Assembly: GCF_022606355.1 (NCBI RefSeq)
Contig: NZ_JAHHZQ010000001.1
Span: forward strand, 992,001-1,056,000
DNA length: 64,000 nucleotides
From: Leifsonia shinshuensis
GTDB taxonomy: Bacteria > Actinomycetota > Actinomycetes > Actinomycetales > Microbacteriaceae
Direction: 5' to 3'
Position 1 is the first letter of the stretch. The number at the start of each line of letters is the position of its first letter. The translations under genes were made by a program, and so were the position numbers. Below the pieces are notes generated by a model. That model made no database searches. It was not told the origin of the DNA and saw nothing but the letters and a program-made list of their open reading frames with translations. This document shows, in pieces, positions 22,403 through 31,703 of this stretch.

Positions 22403-23242
22403 TCACTTGACCGCGCCCGCGGTCAGGCCGGCGACGAAGTTGCGCTGCAGCAGCAGGAACGCGACGACGATCGGGATCGACACCACGAGGGAGGCCGCCA
22501 TGATCTGGTTCCAGTACACGTTCGTCTGCGTCGAGTAGAGCTGCAGACCGACCGCGAGCGTCCGGTTCTCGTCGGTCGTCATCACGGAGGCGAAGAGCAC
22601 CTCACCCCAACTGGTCATGAAGGAGTAGATCGCGACGGCGATGAGCCCGGGCCGGGCCGCGGGGAGCACGACGTGCCACAGCGCTCCCATCGGGCCGGAG
22701 CCGTCGACCTTCGCCGCCTCGTCGAGCTCGCGCGGGATCCCGTCGAAGTAGCCGGCGAGCATCCAGATCGAGAACGGCAGCACGAACGTGAAGTAGGTGA
22801 TGATGAGGCCCCAGCGGGTCCCGACGAGCTGGATGCCGACCGCCTGATTGATGTTCACGAAGATCAGGAACAGCGGCAGCAGGAAGAGGACGCCTGGGAA
22901 CATCTGCGTCGACAGCACGGTCGTCGTGAAGACGTTGCGGCCCTTGAACTTGTAGCGCGACACGGCGTACGCGGCGAAGACGGCGATCACCAGGCTGATG
23001 AGCGTCGCCGCGCTCGACACGATGAGGCTGTTGACGAAGTACGACGCCAGCGGCACGGTCGTCCACATGTCGATGAACGGCTGGAACGTGATCGTCTGCG
23101 GCCACCAGGTGAAGGCGCCCTGGACCTCCGACAGCGGCTTCATCGACGACGTCACCATCACGTACAGCGGCACGATGGTGAAGATCGTCAGGAAGACGAC
23201 CACGACCCAGCGGAAGACGTGGGAAGAGCGGGTTTCACGCAT
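22403..23242 (-). CDS. Carbohydrate ABC transporter permease, MalG type
   Basis: 279 residues, six predicted membrane helices. The EAA loop (ELDEAAKVDGSGPMGALWHV, followed by LPAARPG) is the site where the ATPase docks. It overlaps the end of the upstream MalF-type gene by 8 bases. No ATPase gene lies in the locus, so a shared MsiK-like ATPase encoded elsewhere probably serves it, as is common in actinobacteria. Confidence 0.92.
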   Translation of the reverse strand: MRETRSSHVFRWVVVVFLTIFTIVPLYVMVTSSMKPLSEVQGAFTWWPQTITFQPFIDMWTTVPLASYFVNSLIVSSAATLISLVIAVFAAYAVSRYKFKGRNVFTTTVLSTQMFPGVLFLLPLFLIFVNINQAVGIQLVGTRWGLIITYFTFVLPFSIWMLAGYFDGIPRELDEAAKVDGSGPMGALWHVVLPAARPGLIAVAIYSFMTSWGEVLFASVMTTDENRTLAVGLQLYSTQTNVYWNQIMAASLVVSIPIVVAFLLLQRNFVAGLTAGAVK

Positions 23243-24218
23243 CGCGGTTCCTCCGGTTGACGGCGATCAGGTAGATGCCCGTGACCACGAGCAGGAACAG
23301 CAGTAGGAGCACGCTCATGGCTGCGCCGGAGCCGAAGTTCCAGGTCAGGAACGAGGCGTTGTAGATGTGGAACGAGATGAGGTCGCCCGCCGCTGGTTGG
23401 GCCGTGCTCCCGAAGAGCACGTACGGCGTGTTGAAGTCGTTGAACGTCCAGAGGAACATCACGAGCAGCAGCACCGAGTTGACAGGGCGGAGCATCGGGA
23501 GCGTGATCGAGCGCCACTGCCGGAAAGGCTTGGCCCCGTCCACCGCCGACGCCTCGTAGACCTCCGACGAGATCGACTGGAGGCCCGCCATCAGCATCAG
23601 GAAGGCGAACGGCCACAGCCTCCAGATGGCGACGATGACGATGGCCCAGAACGCGTTCGGCCCGATCAGCCAGAACGGCTTGTCGCCGGGGAGCCCCAGG
23701 TTGTCGTAGAGGAAGTGGTTGATCGCTCCCGTGTCCTTCTGGAACATGAACTTCCACGTGATGATGCCGGCGTAGAGCGGCAGCGCGTACGGCACGAGGA
23801 ACAGCGTACGGAAGAGCGCGCGACCGCGGAAGCGGCCCTGCAGGGCCACGGCGGCCGCCATCCCCAGCACCCAGGAGAGCCCCACCACGAGGATGGTGAA
23901 GCCGACCGTCACGAGGAACGACTGCAGCAGCCCGGCGCCGACCGATCCGTTGAAGTCGAGCGCGACCTGGTAGTTCTTGAGACCGACGAATGGGGCCTCG
24001 CTCCAGTTCGCGATGAAGAACTTGGTGAGCTGCAGGAAGCTGATCCAGATGCCGGTGAGCATCGGGACAACGTGGATGAGCAGCTCGAACACGACGGCCG
24101 GTGCGAGCAGCAGGAACGGCAGCCACCAGCCCTTGGGGCGTTTGCGTCTGGGTGCGGGCGGCGCCGGAGCCGGTTTCTGCGTGGCCGCCGGTCCGCGGAC
24201 GTCTGTCGTCGTCGACAT
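23235..24218 (-). CDS. Carbohydrate ABC transporter permease, MalF type
   Basis: 327 residues. A Pro/Lys-rich cytoplasmic N-terminus of about 30 residues is followed by six membrane helices. The EAA loop reads EVYEASAVDGAKPFRQW, followed by ITLPMLRP. The gene lies between the binding-protein gene and the MalG-type gene and pairs with both. Confidence 0.92.
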   Translation of the reverse strand: MSTTTDVRGPAATQKPAPAPPAPRRKRPKGWWLPFLLLAPAVVFELLIHVVPMLTGIWISFLQLTKFFIANWSEAPFVGLKNYQVALDFNGSVGAGLLQSFLVTVGFTILVVGLSWVLGMAAAVALQGRFRGRALFRTLFLVPYALPLYAGIITWKFMFQKDTGAINHFLYDNLGLPGDKPFWLIGPNAFWAIVIVAIWRLWPFAFLMLMAGLQSISSEVYEASAVDGAKPFRQWRSITLPMLRPVNSVLLLVMFLWTFNDFNTPYVLFGSTAQPAAGDLISFHIYNASFLTWNFGSGAAMSVLLLLFLLVVTGIYLIAVNRRNRDA

Positions 24219-24240
24219 GGGTCTCCTTCAGGTGGTACGT

Positions 24241-24276
24241 GCTCGCCGGGCGGGATCGGCCTCCCGCCCGGCGAGC
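24241..24276 (-). terminator. Intercistronic hairpin after the binding-protein gene
   Basis: Perfect 15-bp GC-rich stem (24241-24255 with 24262-24276), 6-nt loop, between the binding-protein stop and the first permease start. Such hairpins often lower readthrough or protect the upstream message, so the binding protein is made in excess of the permeases. Confidence 0.7.
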
Positions 24277-24291
24277 GTGTCGTTCAGAGCG

Positions 24292-25596
24292 TCAGCCGCC
24301 GATCGACTGCTTGACCTGGTCCTGCGCGGTCTGCAGCGCCGACTTGATGTCGGAGTCGGAGACCGTGCCGCCCGTGGCGATCTTGGCGAACATGTCGTTC
24401 ATCGCCTTGCCGACGGTGTTCTCGAACTGGTCCTCGGCCGGCACCAGCGGCAGAGGCTTGGACATCTCGTTGTAGATCTTCTGGAACGTGGCGGCCTCGT
24501 CCGCGTTGTCGGTGAAGTTCGGCTTGGCGCCGTTCAGCACCGGCAGCGTCGCGTACGGCTTGCCGAGCGTGGACTGCACCGACTCGCTCGTCATGTACTT
24601 GACGAACTCGAGGGCGGCGTCCTTGTTCTTGGTGTTCTTGAAGATCGACAGGTTGATGCCGGCGACATGGCTCGCGACCGGCTTGCCGCCCTCGGGCGAC
24701 GGGAACGGCACGACTCCGTACGCGTCGGACTTCATGCCGTTGGCGTTGATCGACGAGTCGGCGTTGTTCTGGCTGAGGATCATCGCGACCTTGCCGGTGG
24801 CGAAGTCGTTGACCGCCTGCACCCCGTTGTCGTACTGGGCGTTGGAGGCGTTGACGACCTTGTCGGTCTGCATGAGGTCGAGATACCGCTTGATGCCGTC
24901 GATGTTCGCCTGGCTGGTGAACGTCGGGTTGCCCTTGCCGTCGAACCACTCGCCGCCGTTCTGCGCCGAGTTGATGAACGCGAAGTGCGCGTTCTCGGTG
25001 TAGCTGCCGGCCGCGAGCGAGAAGCCGTACTGGGTGCCGGTGGTCAGCTTCTTGGCGTCGGTGACCAGCTCCTCCCAGTTGGTCGGCGGCTGCACACCGG
25101 CGTCGGTGAACATCTTCTTGTTGTAGTAGAGGCCGTACGCGAGACCGTAGAGCGGGACGCTGGTGGGCGTCTTGCCCGCGGCGCCTCCGGTGTCGAGGGC
25201 GGTCTTCACGAACTTGTCGCTGCCTCCGATGGCCTTCATCTCGCTGTCGCCGAAGGGCAGGAAGGCGCCGGTCGCCTGCAGGGAGGCGGCCCAGGTGTTG
25301 CCGATGTTCAGCACGTCGGGGCCCTGCCCGGAGGTGACGGCCGTCTGGATGCGCGTCTGCAGATCGTTCCAGCCGATGACCTCGAGCTTGACCTTCACGC
25401 CGGTCTTCTTGGTGAAGTCGTCCAAGACCGGGGTGAGGACCTGCTTGTCGTTGTCGAGGCTGGTCCCCTGGTTGCTGGCCCAGTAGGTGATGGTCGACCC
25501 GCTGGCCGACGATGTCGAACCATTGCTGCTGCAGCCTGCCGCCACGAGCGAGATCGTGGCCGCCAGCGCTGCCGCGGCGATGACGCGTTTCCTCAT
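24292..25596 (-). CDS. Sugar ABC transporter substrate-binding lipoprotein
   Basis: 434 residues. The lipoprotein signal ends in LVAAGC, with C22 as the lipidated residue, followed by a Ser/Gly/Thr linker. The mature part has the type-1 extracellular solute-binding fold of oligosaccharide binders (TYWASNQGTSLDND, WNDLQTRIQTAVTSGQGPDV). The ATG at 25596 follows AAGGAGTCAC. First gene of the sugar operon (binding protein, two permeases, glycosidase). A LacI-type operator lies 78-93 bases upstream. Confidence 0.93.
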   Translation of the reverse strand: MRKRVIAAAALAATISLVAAGCSSNGSTSSASGSTITYWASNQGTSLDNDKQVLTPVLDDFTKKTGVKVKLEVIGWNDLQTRIQTAVTSGQGPDVLNIGNTWAASLQATGAFLPFGDSEMKAIGGSDKFVKTALDTGGAAGKTPTSVPLYGLAYGLYYNKKMFTDAGVQPPTNWEELVTDAKKLTTGTQYGFSLAAGSYTENAHFAFINSAQNGGEWFDGKGNPTFTSQANIDGIKRYLDLMQTDKVVNASNAQYDNGVQAVNDFATGKVAMILSQNNADSSINANGMKSDAYGVVPFPSPEGGKPVASHVAGINLSIFKNTKNKDAALEFVKYMTSESVQSTLGKPYATLPVLNGAKPNFTDNADEAATFQKIYNEMSKPLPLVPAEDQFENTVGKAMNDMFAKIATGGTVSDSDIKSALQTAQDQVKQSIGG

Positions 25597-25673
25597 TGTG
25601 ACTCCTTCGTCTCTTGATGGGCGCTTCGCCGCTCCCGTCCCCGGGGAGCGCACGTGACACCACCGCGACTATA

Positions 25674-25689
25674 ACTGAACCGGTTCAGT
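25674..25689 (-). promoter_or_regulatory. LacI-type operator upstream of the sugar operon
   Basis: Perfect 16-bp palindrome ACTGAACCGGTTCAGT with the central CG typical of LacI/GalR operators. A related site, CTGAAGCGGTTCAG, lies at 26843-26856 before the regulator gene. Confidence 0.8.
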
Positions 25690-25781
25690 GATTCCAAGAG
25701 TTGACGTCGTGAGAATCCGGTGTATATCGGATACGTTTCCTCAGGGCCCCTGCTCGGTCGCAGGCTCCCTGCGCGCCGCCC

Positions 25782-26798
25782 TCAGCTCTGCCGCGCGCGC
25801 ACGCTCGTCGACCGCACGATCAGCTCGGAGGCCCGCGCCGCGTGCGTCGGCGTCGCGACGCCGGCGAGCTCGTCGAGCAGCATCCGGGTGGCGCGCCTGC
25901 CCTGCTCCTCGGGGAAACGGGCCAGCGCCGTGAGCGGGCGTGAGCCCAACCGGCAGATCAGCGAGTCGTCCCAGCTGACGAGGGCGACGTCATCCCTGCC
26001 CCGCCGCGACAGCGCAGCCTGGGCGCCGAGTGCGAGCAGGTCGTTGGAGGTCACGATGGCGGTCAGCCCGAGGTCGTCGGCATGAGCGCCCGCGATGCGC
26101 TCACCGGCATCCATCGAGTAGTCCGAGGGCTCCGACGCGGCCTGCATACCGTGCTCGCGCGCGAAGCGGGCGATCGCGGCAGCGCGCTCCTGCTCGTGCT
26201 CGAACTCCTGCGGCCCCTGGATGTGCAGGACCCGGCGATGGCCCAGCGCGTGCAGGTGATCGACGAGCATCCCCGCGTCGCCGGACGCGTCGTAGAGCAG
26301 CACACGGCCCGGCGCGACCTCCTCGTCGTTGCCGTGCAGCACGAACGCCAGCCCGAGCTCGTCGAGCAGCGCGGGCCGCGGGTCGCCGACCACGATGTCG
26401 AACAGCATGACGCCGTCGACGCGCCGTTCGGCGCTCCAGCGCCGGTAGGCGGCGAGATCCTGTCCGTTCGAGGTGCCGACCATCCGCAGCAGCAGCGATT
26501 GGCCGCTCTCGGCGAGCTCGGCCTCCACCCCGGCCAGGAGGCTCATGTAGTAAGGCTCCGTGCCGAGCAGGCCGGGATCGCGGCGCAGCACGATCCCGAT
26601 CGCATCGGACCGGGCACGGGAGAGCGCACGGGCGCTCGAACTGGGGTGCCAGCCGAGCTCCTCCGCGAGGTCGAGCACGCGTCGGCGGGTGTCGTCGCTC
26701 ACTCCGGGCTGGCCGTTGAGCGCGTACGACACCGACGCCTTGGACAACCCGAGCCGGTCGGCGAGGCCGCCGATCGTCACCCGCGTCGCTGACACCAT
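25782..26798 (-). CDS. LacI-family repressor of the sugar operon
   Basis: 338 residues. The N-terminal LacI helix-turn-helix is clear (VTIGGLADRLGLSKASVSYA, then LNGQPGVSDDTRRRV, about 5-45), followed by the hinge helix SSSARALSRARSD and a periplasmic-binding-protein-like effector domain. I chose the ATG at 26798, with AAGGGAG upstream; an in-frame ATG six codons earlier is possible. It is read in the same direction as the sugar operon but has its own operator at 26843-26856, which suggests autorepression. Confidence 0.92.
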   Translation of the reverse strand: MVSATRVTIGGLADRLGLSKASVSYALNGQPGVSDDTRRRVLDLAEELGWHPSSSARALSRARSDAIGIVLRRDPGLLGTEPYYMSLLAGVEAELAESGQSLLLRMVGTSNGQDLAAYRRWSAERRVDGVMLFDIVVGDPRPALLDELGLAFVLHGNDEEVAPGRVLLYDASGDAGMLVDHLHALGHRRVLHIQGPQEFEHEQERAAAIARFAREHGMQAASEPSDYSMDAGERIAGAHADDLGLTAIVTSNDLLALGAQAALSRRGRDDVALVSWDDSLICRLGSRPLTALARFPEEQGRRATRMLLDELAGVATPTHAARASELIVRSTSVRARQS

Positions 26799-26842
26799 CG
26801 ACCGCTCCCTTCGCACGCCGGACGGGCCAAGAGTACATCGAG

Positions 26843-26856
26843 CTGAAGCGGTTCAG
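26843..26856 (-). promoter_or_regulatory. LacI-type operator upstream of the regulator gene
   Basis: CTGAAGCGGTTCAG: 5-bp arms CTGAA/TTCAG around a CG centre with one mismatch. It matches the perfect site at 25674-25689 and lies 45 bases before the regulator start. It is also 109 bases from the divergent amine-oxidase gene. Confidence 0.7.
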
Positions 26857-26964
26857 TGCACACCTCGGCGTCGGACGCTTTGCATGGAGTCCTCCCGGAT
26901 TCCCGACGATCGGATGGGCTGCGACCGGCAAGAATGGCCGGAACCCATCTCAGAGAGGTCTCCT

Positions 26965-28374
26965 GTGGCCAGCACCACCGTGTTCGAACGTCAGCGTCCC
27001 GACGCGTCCGTCGTCGCCCACGCGCTCGCTCCCGCTCGGCAGGAGGTGTTCTGGCTCGAAGACGCGCCAGGCGATGCCCACCCGCGGTTGAGCGGCGACC
27101 TGAGCTGCGACCTCGCCGTGGTGGGCGGGGGCTATTCCGGCGTGTGGACCGCTCTGCTGGCCAAGCGCGAGAACCCGGACGCACGGGTCGTCCTCCTCGA
27201 GGGCCGGCGGATCGGCTGGGCCGCCTCCGGGCGCAACGGAGGCTTCTGCGAGGCCAGCCTCACGCACGGCGACGAGAACGGGCGCAGCCGGTTCGCGGAG
27301 GAGTTCGACCTCCTCCAGCGGCTCGGGATGCAGAACCTCGACGAGATCGAGGCCACCGTCGCCGAGCTCGGTCTCGATGCGGAGTTCGAGCGCAACGGCG
27401 CGATCGACCTGGCGACCGAGCCGCACCAGGTGGAGTGGCTGCGCGAAGCGGCGGACGAGCCGGACGCGCGCTTCCTCGACGCTGCGGCCGTGCAGGCCGA
27501 AGTGCACTCGCCGACCTATCTCGGCGGTCTCCTCCGCACCAGGGACTCGGCGCTGGTCCACCCGGCCAAACTCGCGAGAGCCCTTGCCAGGGCGTGCCAG
27601 GCGGCCGGCGTGGAGATCTTCGAGCACTCCCCCGTCGAGGGCATCGGCGACGGCACCACGCTCTACACGCCGGCAGGCGTCGTCCGTTCGAAGCGCACGG
27701 CGCTGGCGACCAACGTGTTCCCCAGCCTGCTCAAGCGCAACCGCCTGGCCACGGTCCCCGTCTACGACTACGTGCTGATGACCGAACCGCTCTCCACGGA
27801 ACAGCTGGCATCGATCGGCTGGTCGGGGCGACAGGGACTCGGCGACTCGGCGAACCAGTTCCACTACTACCGGCTGACCCGCGACAACCGCATCCTCTTC
27901 GGCGGCTACGACGCGATCTACCACTTCGGCGGGCGGGTCCGCGAGCGCTACGAAGACCGCCCTGAGACGTTCCGGAAGCTGGCGAGCCACTTCTTCACGA
28001 CCTTCCCGCAGCTCGAAGGACTCACCTTCACCCACCGCTGGGCCGGCGCGATCGACACCTGCAGCCGGTTCTGCGCGTTCTTCGGCACCGCACGCGACGG
28101 CAAGGTCGCCTACGCGACCGGCTACACCGGGTTGGGCGTCGCCGCGACCCACTTCGGCGCGCAGGTGATGCTCGATCTGCTCGCCGGGCGGTCGACCGAG
28201 CGCACCGAGCTGGCCATGGTCCGCAGCCGGCCGCTGCCGTTCCCGCCCGAGCCCGCCGCCGCCATCGGCATCAACCTGACCCGGTGGTCGCTGAACCGTG
28301 CCGACCACCGCGAGGGCGAGCGCAACCTCTTCCTCCGGACCCTGGACGCCGTGGGACTCGGCTTCGACTCCTGA
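26965..28374 (+). CDS. FAD-dependent amine oxidase-like protein (DadA/PuuB type)
   Basis: 469 residues. The FAD-binding motif is CDLAVVGGGYSGVWTALLAK (about 51-70), followed by the WAASGRNGGFCEASL block shared by gamma-glutamylputrescine oxidase and related DAO-family enzymes. The C-terminal HRWAGAIDTCSRFC and ATGYTGLGVAATHFGAQ blocks also match. GTG start at 26965 with GAGAGG upstream. It is followed by a Pot-type ABC transporter, so it likely oxidises an imported amine. Substrate not determinable from sequence. Confidence 0.85.
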   Translation: MASTTVFERQRPDASVVAHALAPARQEVFWLEDAPGDAHPRLSGDLSCDLAVVGGGYSGVWTALLAKRENPDARVVLLEGRRIGWAASGRNGGFCEASLTHGDENGRSRFAEEFDLLQRLGMQNLDEIEATVAELGLDAEFERNGAIDLATEPHQVEWLREAADEPDARFLDAAAVQAEVHSPTYLGGLLRTRDSALVHPAKLARALARACQAAGVEIFEHSPVEGIGDGTTLYTPAGVVRSKRTALATNVFPSLLKRNRLATVPVYDYVLMTEPLSTEQLASIGWSGRQGLGDSANQFHYYRLTRDNRILFGGYDAIYHFGGRVRERYEDRPETFRKLASHFFTTFPQLEGLTFTHRWAGAIDTCSRFCAFFGTARDGKVAYATGYTGLGVAATHFGAQVMLDLLAGRSTERTELAMVRSRPLPFPPEPAAAIGINLTRWSLNRADHREGERNLFLRTLDAVGLGFDS

Positions 28375-28428
28375 GCACCCGGTACCGGCGCCGGGCTGCC
28401 CTCCTCCCCCGCTAGAAAGGACGATGCT

Positions 28429-29571
28429 GTGACAACAGCCACCTCCTCCCCGTCATCGACGGCCTCGCCGCCCGACCAGGACGGCTCGGTACGCCTGCAG
28501 GGCGTGACGAAGCGGTTCGGCGATGCCACGGCCGTCGACCGCATCGACCTGGACGTGCACAGCGGCGAGTTCCTCTCGCTCCTCGGCCCGTCGGGCTGCG
28601 GCAAGACGACGCTGCTGCGCATGATCGCGGGCTTCGAGCAGCCGGACGCCGGCGACATCCTGGTCGGGGGCACCAGCGTCCTGCGCACCCCGCCGCACAA
28701 GCGGCCCGTGAACACCGTGTTCCAGTCCTATGCGCTGTTCCCGCACATGACCGTGGCGGAGAACGTGGCCTACGGCCTCCGCCAGAAGCGTGTGCCCCGG
28801 GCCGAGATCGCCCAGCGGGTGCGGGACGCGCTGGAGCTCTCGCGCATGGGCTCGTTCGCCGACCGCAGCCCGCAGAAGCTGTCGGGCGGCCAGCAGCAGC
28901 GCGTCGCCCTCGCGCGAGCCCTGGTCAACCGGCCGCGCGTCCTCCTCCTCGACGAGCCGATGTCGGCGCTCGACCGCAAACTGCGCGAAGAGATGCAGAT
29001 CGAGCTGAAGCTGCTGCAGCGACAGCTGGGGATCACGTTCGTGTTCGTGACGCACGACCAGCAGGAGGCCCTGTCGATGAGCGACAGGATCGTCGTGATG
29101 CAGGGCGGCAGGATCGAGCAGCTCGGCGGCACCGAGGAGATCTACGCGAACCCGGCGACGGCGTTCGTGGCGGGCTTCATCGGCAAGCAGAACTTCATCG
29201 ACGCGGTCGCACAGCCCGACGGTGCCCTGCTGGCGGCAGACGGCGTCGTGAGCGCCGCTCAGGCCGACGCTCTCGTGCGGCACAGTGCCCGGCCCGGCGA
29301 GCGTGTGCGCGCCGCCGTCCGCGCCGAGGCGATCGCGGTCACGGCATCGCAGCCGACCGGGTCCGCCGTGGCGGGCACGCTCGCGGGCATCTCGTTCCTC
29401 GGCGACGCGATCCAGTACGTCGTCGTGACCGATTCGGGACTCGAGCTGATCTCCCGGGTCGCGCCGTCGCGTGCCGAGCAGCTGACCACCGGCGCTCGAG
29501 TCTGGTGCGGCTGGAGCGACGACGCCCTGCACGTCTTCGCCGCCCCCGAGCCCGACGAGGAGGCCGCGTAG
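28429..29571 (+). CDS. Polyamine-type ABC transporter ATPase (PotA-like)
   Basis: 380 residues. Walker [11 protein letters not shown]-loop [12 protein letters not shown], signature [15 protein letters not shown], Walker [12 protein letters not shown] and the switch histidine in FVTHDQQEA are intact. A C-terminal TOBE-type domain (about 290-370) marks the importer class that includes spermidine/putrescine systems. GTG start. The stop codon abuts the ATG of the binding-protein gene. Confidence 0.92.
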   Translation: MTTATSSPSSTASPPDQDGSVRLQGVTKRFGDATAVDRIDLDVHSGEFLSLLGPSGCGKTTLLRMIAGFEQPDAGDILVGGTSVLRTPPHKRPVNTVFQSYALFPHMTVAENVAYGLRQKRVPRAEIAQRVRDALELSRMGSFADRSPQKLSGGQQQRVALARALVNRPRVLLLDEPMSALDRKLREEMQIELKLLQRQLGITFVFVTHDQQEALSMSDRIVVMQGGRIEQLGGTEEIYANPATAFVAGFIGKQNFIDAVAQPDGALLAADGVVSAAQADALVRHSARPGERVRAAVRAEAIAVTASQPTGSAVAGTLAGISFLGDAIQYVVVTDSGLELISRVAPSRAEQLTTGARVWCGWSDDALHVFAAPEPDEEAA

Positions 29572-30750
29572 ATGGCGGGAACAGCCGCGCGCGCCGATGT
29601 CGTCGCGCTCATCCCCCGCGCGTCCTCCGCGCGGATCAGCCGGCGGGCGCTGCTCAGCGGGTTCGCGCTCGGCGCGGCCGGCCTGGCGCTGAGCGCCTGC
29701 AGCCGGCAGACCGCCTTCGGCGCCTCCGCACGGCCGGACGGTGTGATCGAGGGCCAGCTGAACGTCTACAGCTGGGGCGACTACGACGACCCCGGCAACA
29801 TCAGCGCGTTCCAGAAGGCCTCGGGGGTGACCGTGCAGCTCGACTCGTACGGCTCCAACGAGGAGATGATCGCCAAGCTCGGCGCCACGCGCGGCACGAG
29901 CGGCTACGACATCGTCGTCCCCACCGGCAACTACGTGCCCATGATGGTCGCCAACGGCCTGCTGCAGAAGCTCGACCACTCGCGGCTGAAGAACCTGGGC
30001 AACCTGGAGGCCGCATACACGAACCAGTCGTGGGACCGCGGCAACGTGTACACCGTCTGCAAAGACTGGGGCACGACCGGTTTCGCGTACGACACGAACG
30101 TGATCACCCGCCCGATGACCTCCTGGGCCGACTTCCTCGATGCCGCCCAGAAGGAGGCCAGCCGAAACGTCGCCGTGCTGGAGGACCCGTGGGAGGTCAC
30201 CAGCATGTACTTCGCGGCCAACGGCATCGACCCGAACACCACCGAGAAAGCGCACCTCGACGCCGCCGAGAAGTACCTCGTCGGCACCCTCGCCCCACAC
30301 CTCAAGGCGTTCAACTCCACGGCGGTCACCTCCGGCATCCCCGAGGGCACCTTCGCCCTCATCCAGGCGTTCAACGGCGACGCCCGGCAAGGGATGCTGG
30401 CGAGCGGGAAGATCCCGAAGAACTGGAAGTTCGTCTACCCGACGCCGACCGCGAACCTCTGGATGGACACCTGGGCCATCGCGACCGGCGCCCAGCACCC
30501 GGACGCCGCCTACGCGTTCATCGACGCGATCCTCGAGCCCGACGCCGCCTACAGGGAGGTCGACTACATCGGCTACTCGACGGGCGTGAAGGGCCTCCGG
30601 CAGCGCGCGGAGAAAGAGAAGTTCGACCTGCCCGAGCTGGTGTTCCCGTCCGACGAGGTGATCGCACGGCTGACGCCGGCCGAGCTCAACGACGCGGCGG
30701 AGCGGCTCGTCCAGATCGTCAACCGGATGATGGCGAAGGCGGGATCATGA
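29572..30750 (+). CDS. Spermidine/putrescine-type binding lipoprotein (PotD-like)
   Basis: 392 residues. The leader combines twin arginines (RR at about 24-25, SRRALLSGF) with a lipobox ending in C43 (LALSAC), so Tat export followed by lipidation is likely. The mature start LNVYSWGDYDDPGNISAFQK is the hallmark of the polyamine-binding PotD/PotF family. Its start abuts the ATPase stop and its end overlaps the first permease by ATGA. Confidence 0.9.
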   Translation: MAGTAARADVVALIPRASSARISRRALLSGFALGAAGLALSACSRQTAFGASARPDGVIEGQLNVYSWGDYDDPGNISAFQKASGVTVQLDSYGSNEEMIAKLGATRGTSGYDIVVPTGNYVPMMVANGLLQKLDHSRLKNLGNLEAAYTNQSWDRGNVYTVCKDWGTTGFAYDTNVITRPMTSWADFLDAAQKEASRNVAVLEDPWEVTSMYFAANGIDPNTTEKAHLDAAEKYLVGTLAPHLKAFNSTAVTSGIPEGTFALIQAFNGDARQGMLASGKIPKNWKFVYPTPTANLWMDTWAIATGAQHPDAAYAFIDAILEPDAAYREVDYIGYSTGVKGLRQRAEKEKFDLPELVFPSDEVIARLTPAELNDAAERLVQIVNRMMAKAGS

Positions 30751-31703
30751 CGGCGACAGCACAGACCACGGCCCTCGACGCCTCCCGGCGCCGCACGCAG
30801 CCTCCGGGCGCCCGCAGGCGGGTCTCCGGCACGACGGTCGCCGGCTTCCCGACCTGGGCGTTCGTGCTGTTCTTCTTCGTCGTGCCGCTCGCCCTCGTGC
30901 TCTGGTACAGCTTCGGCTACAAGCCCGACCTCTTCTCGGCGCACGCCAATGACCGGCTCTCATTCGACCGGTACGCGGAGGCGCTCGACGCGACGTTCCT
31001 CGGCACCTTCCTGAACACGCTGCGCATCGGGCTGGTCGGCACCGCGATCTGCCTGGTCATCGCGGTGCCGTTCGCGTACTGGCTCGCCGTCAAGCTCAAA
31101 CCGCAGTACCGGGCGCTGGCCCTCGCGCTGGTGCTCGTGCCCTTCTGGACGAACTTCCTCGTGCGCACGCTCGGCTGGCAGATCGTGCTCTCCCCCCAGG
31201 GGTTCCTCTCGCAGTTCCTGCAGAGCACCGGGCTCCTGCACGGCAAGCTCGACATCCTCTACACGCAGGCGGCGGTGCAGCTCGGAGTGGTCTACAACTA
31301 CCTTCCGCTGATGATCCTGCCGCTCTACGTGGCGATGGACCGAGCCGGACGGCCGCTGCGGGAGGCCAGTGCCGACCTCGGCGCGAACCGGGTCCGCACG
31401 TTCCTGCAGGTGACCCTGCCGCTCGCCGCGCCCGGAATCGCCTCCGGCTGCCTACTGGTGTTCATCCCGCTGATGGGCGACTATGTCACCGCCTCCGTGC
31501 TCGGCGGCGCGCAGGGCAACATGGTCGGTCAGTTGGTCGCGAGCCAGTTCAACACCGCGCAGAACTGGGCGCTCGGCTCGGCGATGGCCGTGCTGCTGAT
31601 GCTGTTCATCGCCGCCGCGGTCGTCATCGTCGGCGGGTCGGCCCTGCTGATCCGCCTCGTGGTGCGCCGATCGCGCCGCGTCGAGCTGGGAGGTTTCGCA
31701 TGA
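30747..31703 (+). CDS. Polyamine-type ABC permease (PotB-like)
   Basis: 318 residues. A hydrophilic N-terminus of about 35 residues is followed by six membrane helices; the EAA-like loop is REASADLGANRVRTFLQV followed by TLPLAAPG. The ATG at 30747 overlaps the binding-protein stop. The next permease gene also overlaps by ATGA, so four transporter genes form one coupled unit. Confidence 0.9.
   Translation: MTATAQTTALDASRRRTQPPGARRRVSGTTVAGFPTWAFVLFFFVVPLALVLWYSFGYKPDLFSAHANDRLSFDRYAEALDATFLGTFLNTLRIGLVGTAICLVIAVPFAYWLAVKLKPQYRALALALVLVPFWTNFLVRTLGWQIVLSPQGFLSQFLQSTGLLHGKLDILYTQAAVQLGVVYNYLPLMILPLYVAMDRAGRPLREASADLGANRVRTFLQVTLPLAAPGIASGCLLVFIPLMGDYVTASVLGGAQGNMVGQLVASQFNTAQNWALGSAMAVLLMLFIAAAVVIVGGSALLIRLVVRRSRRVELGGFA

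Noticed and set aside
18795-22538. 1,247-codon plus-strand frame across ramB and the glycosidase
   Set aside because: Out of frame with ramB and antisense to the glycosidase; low-complexity Arg/Pro/Ala composition.
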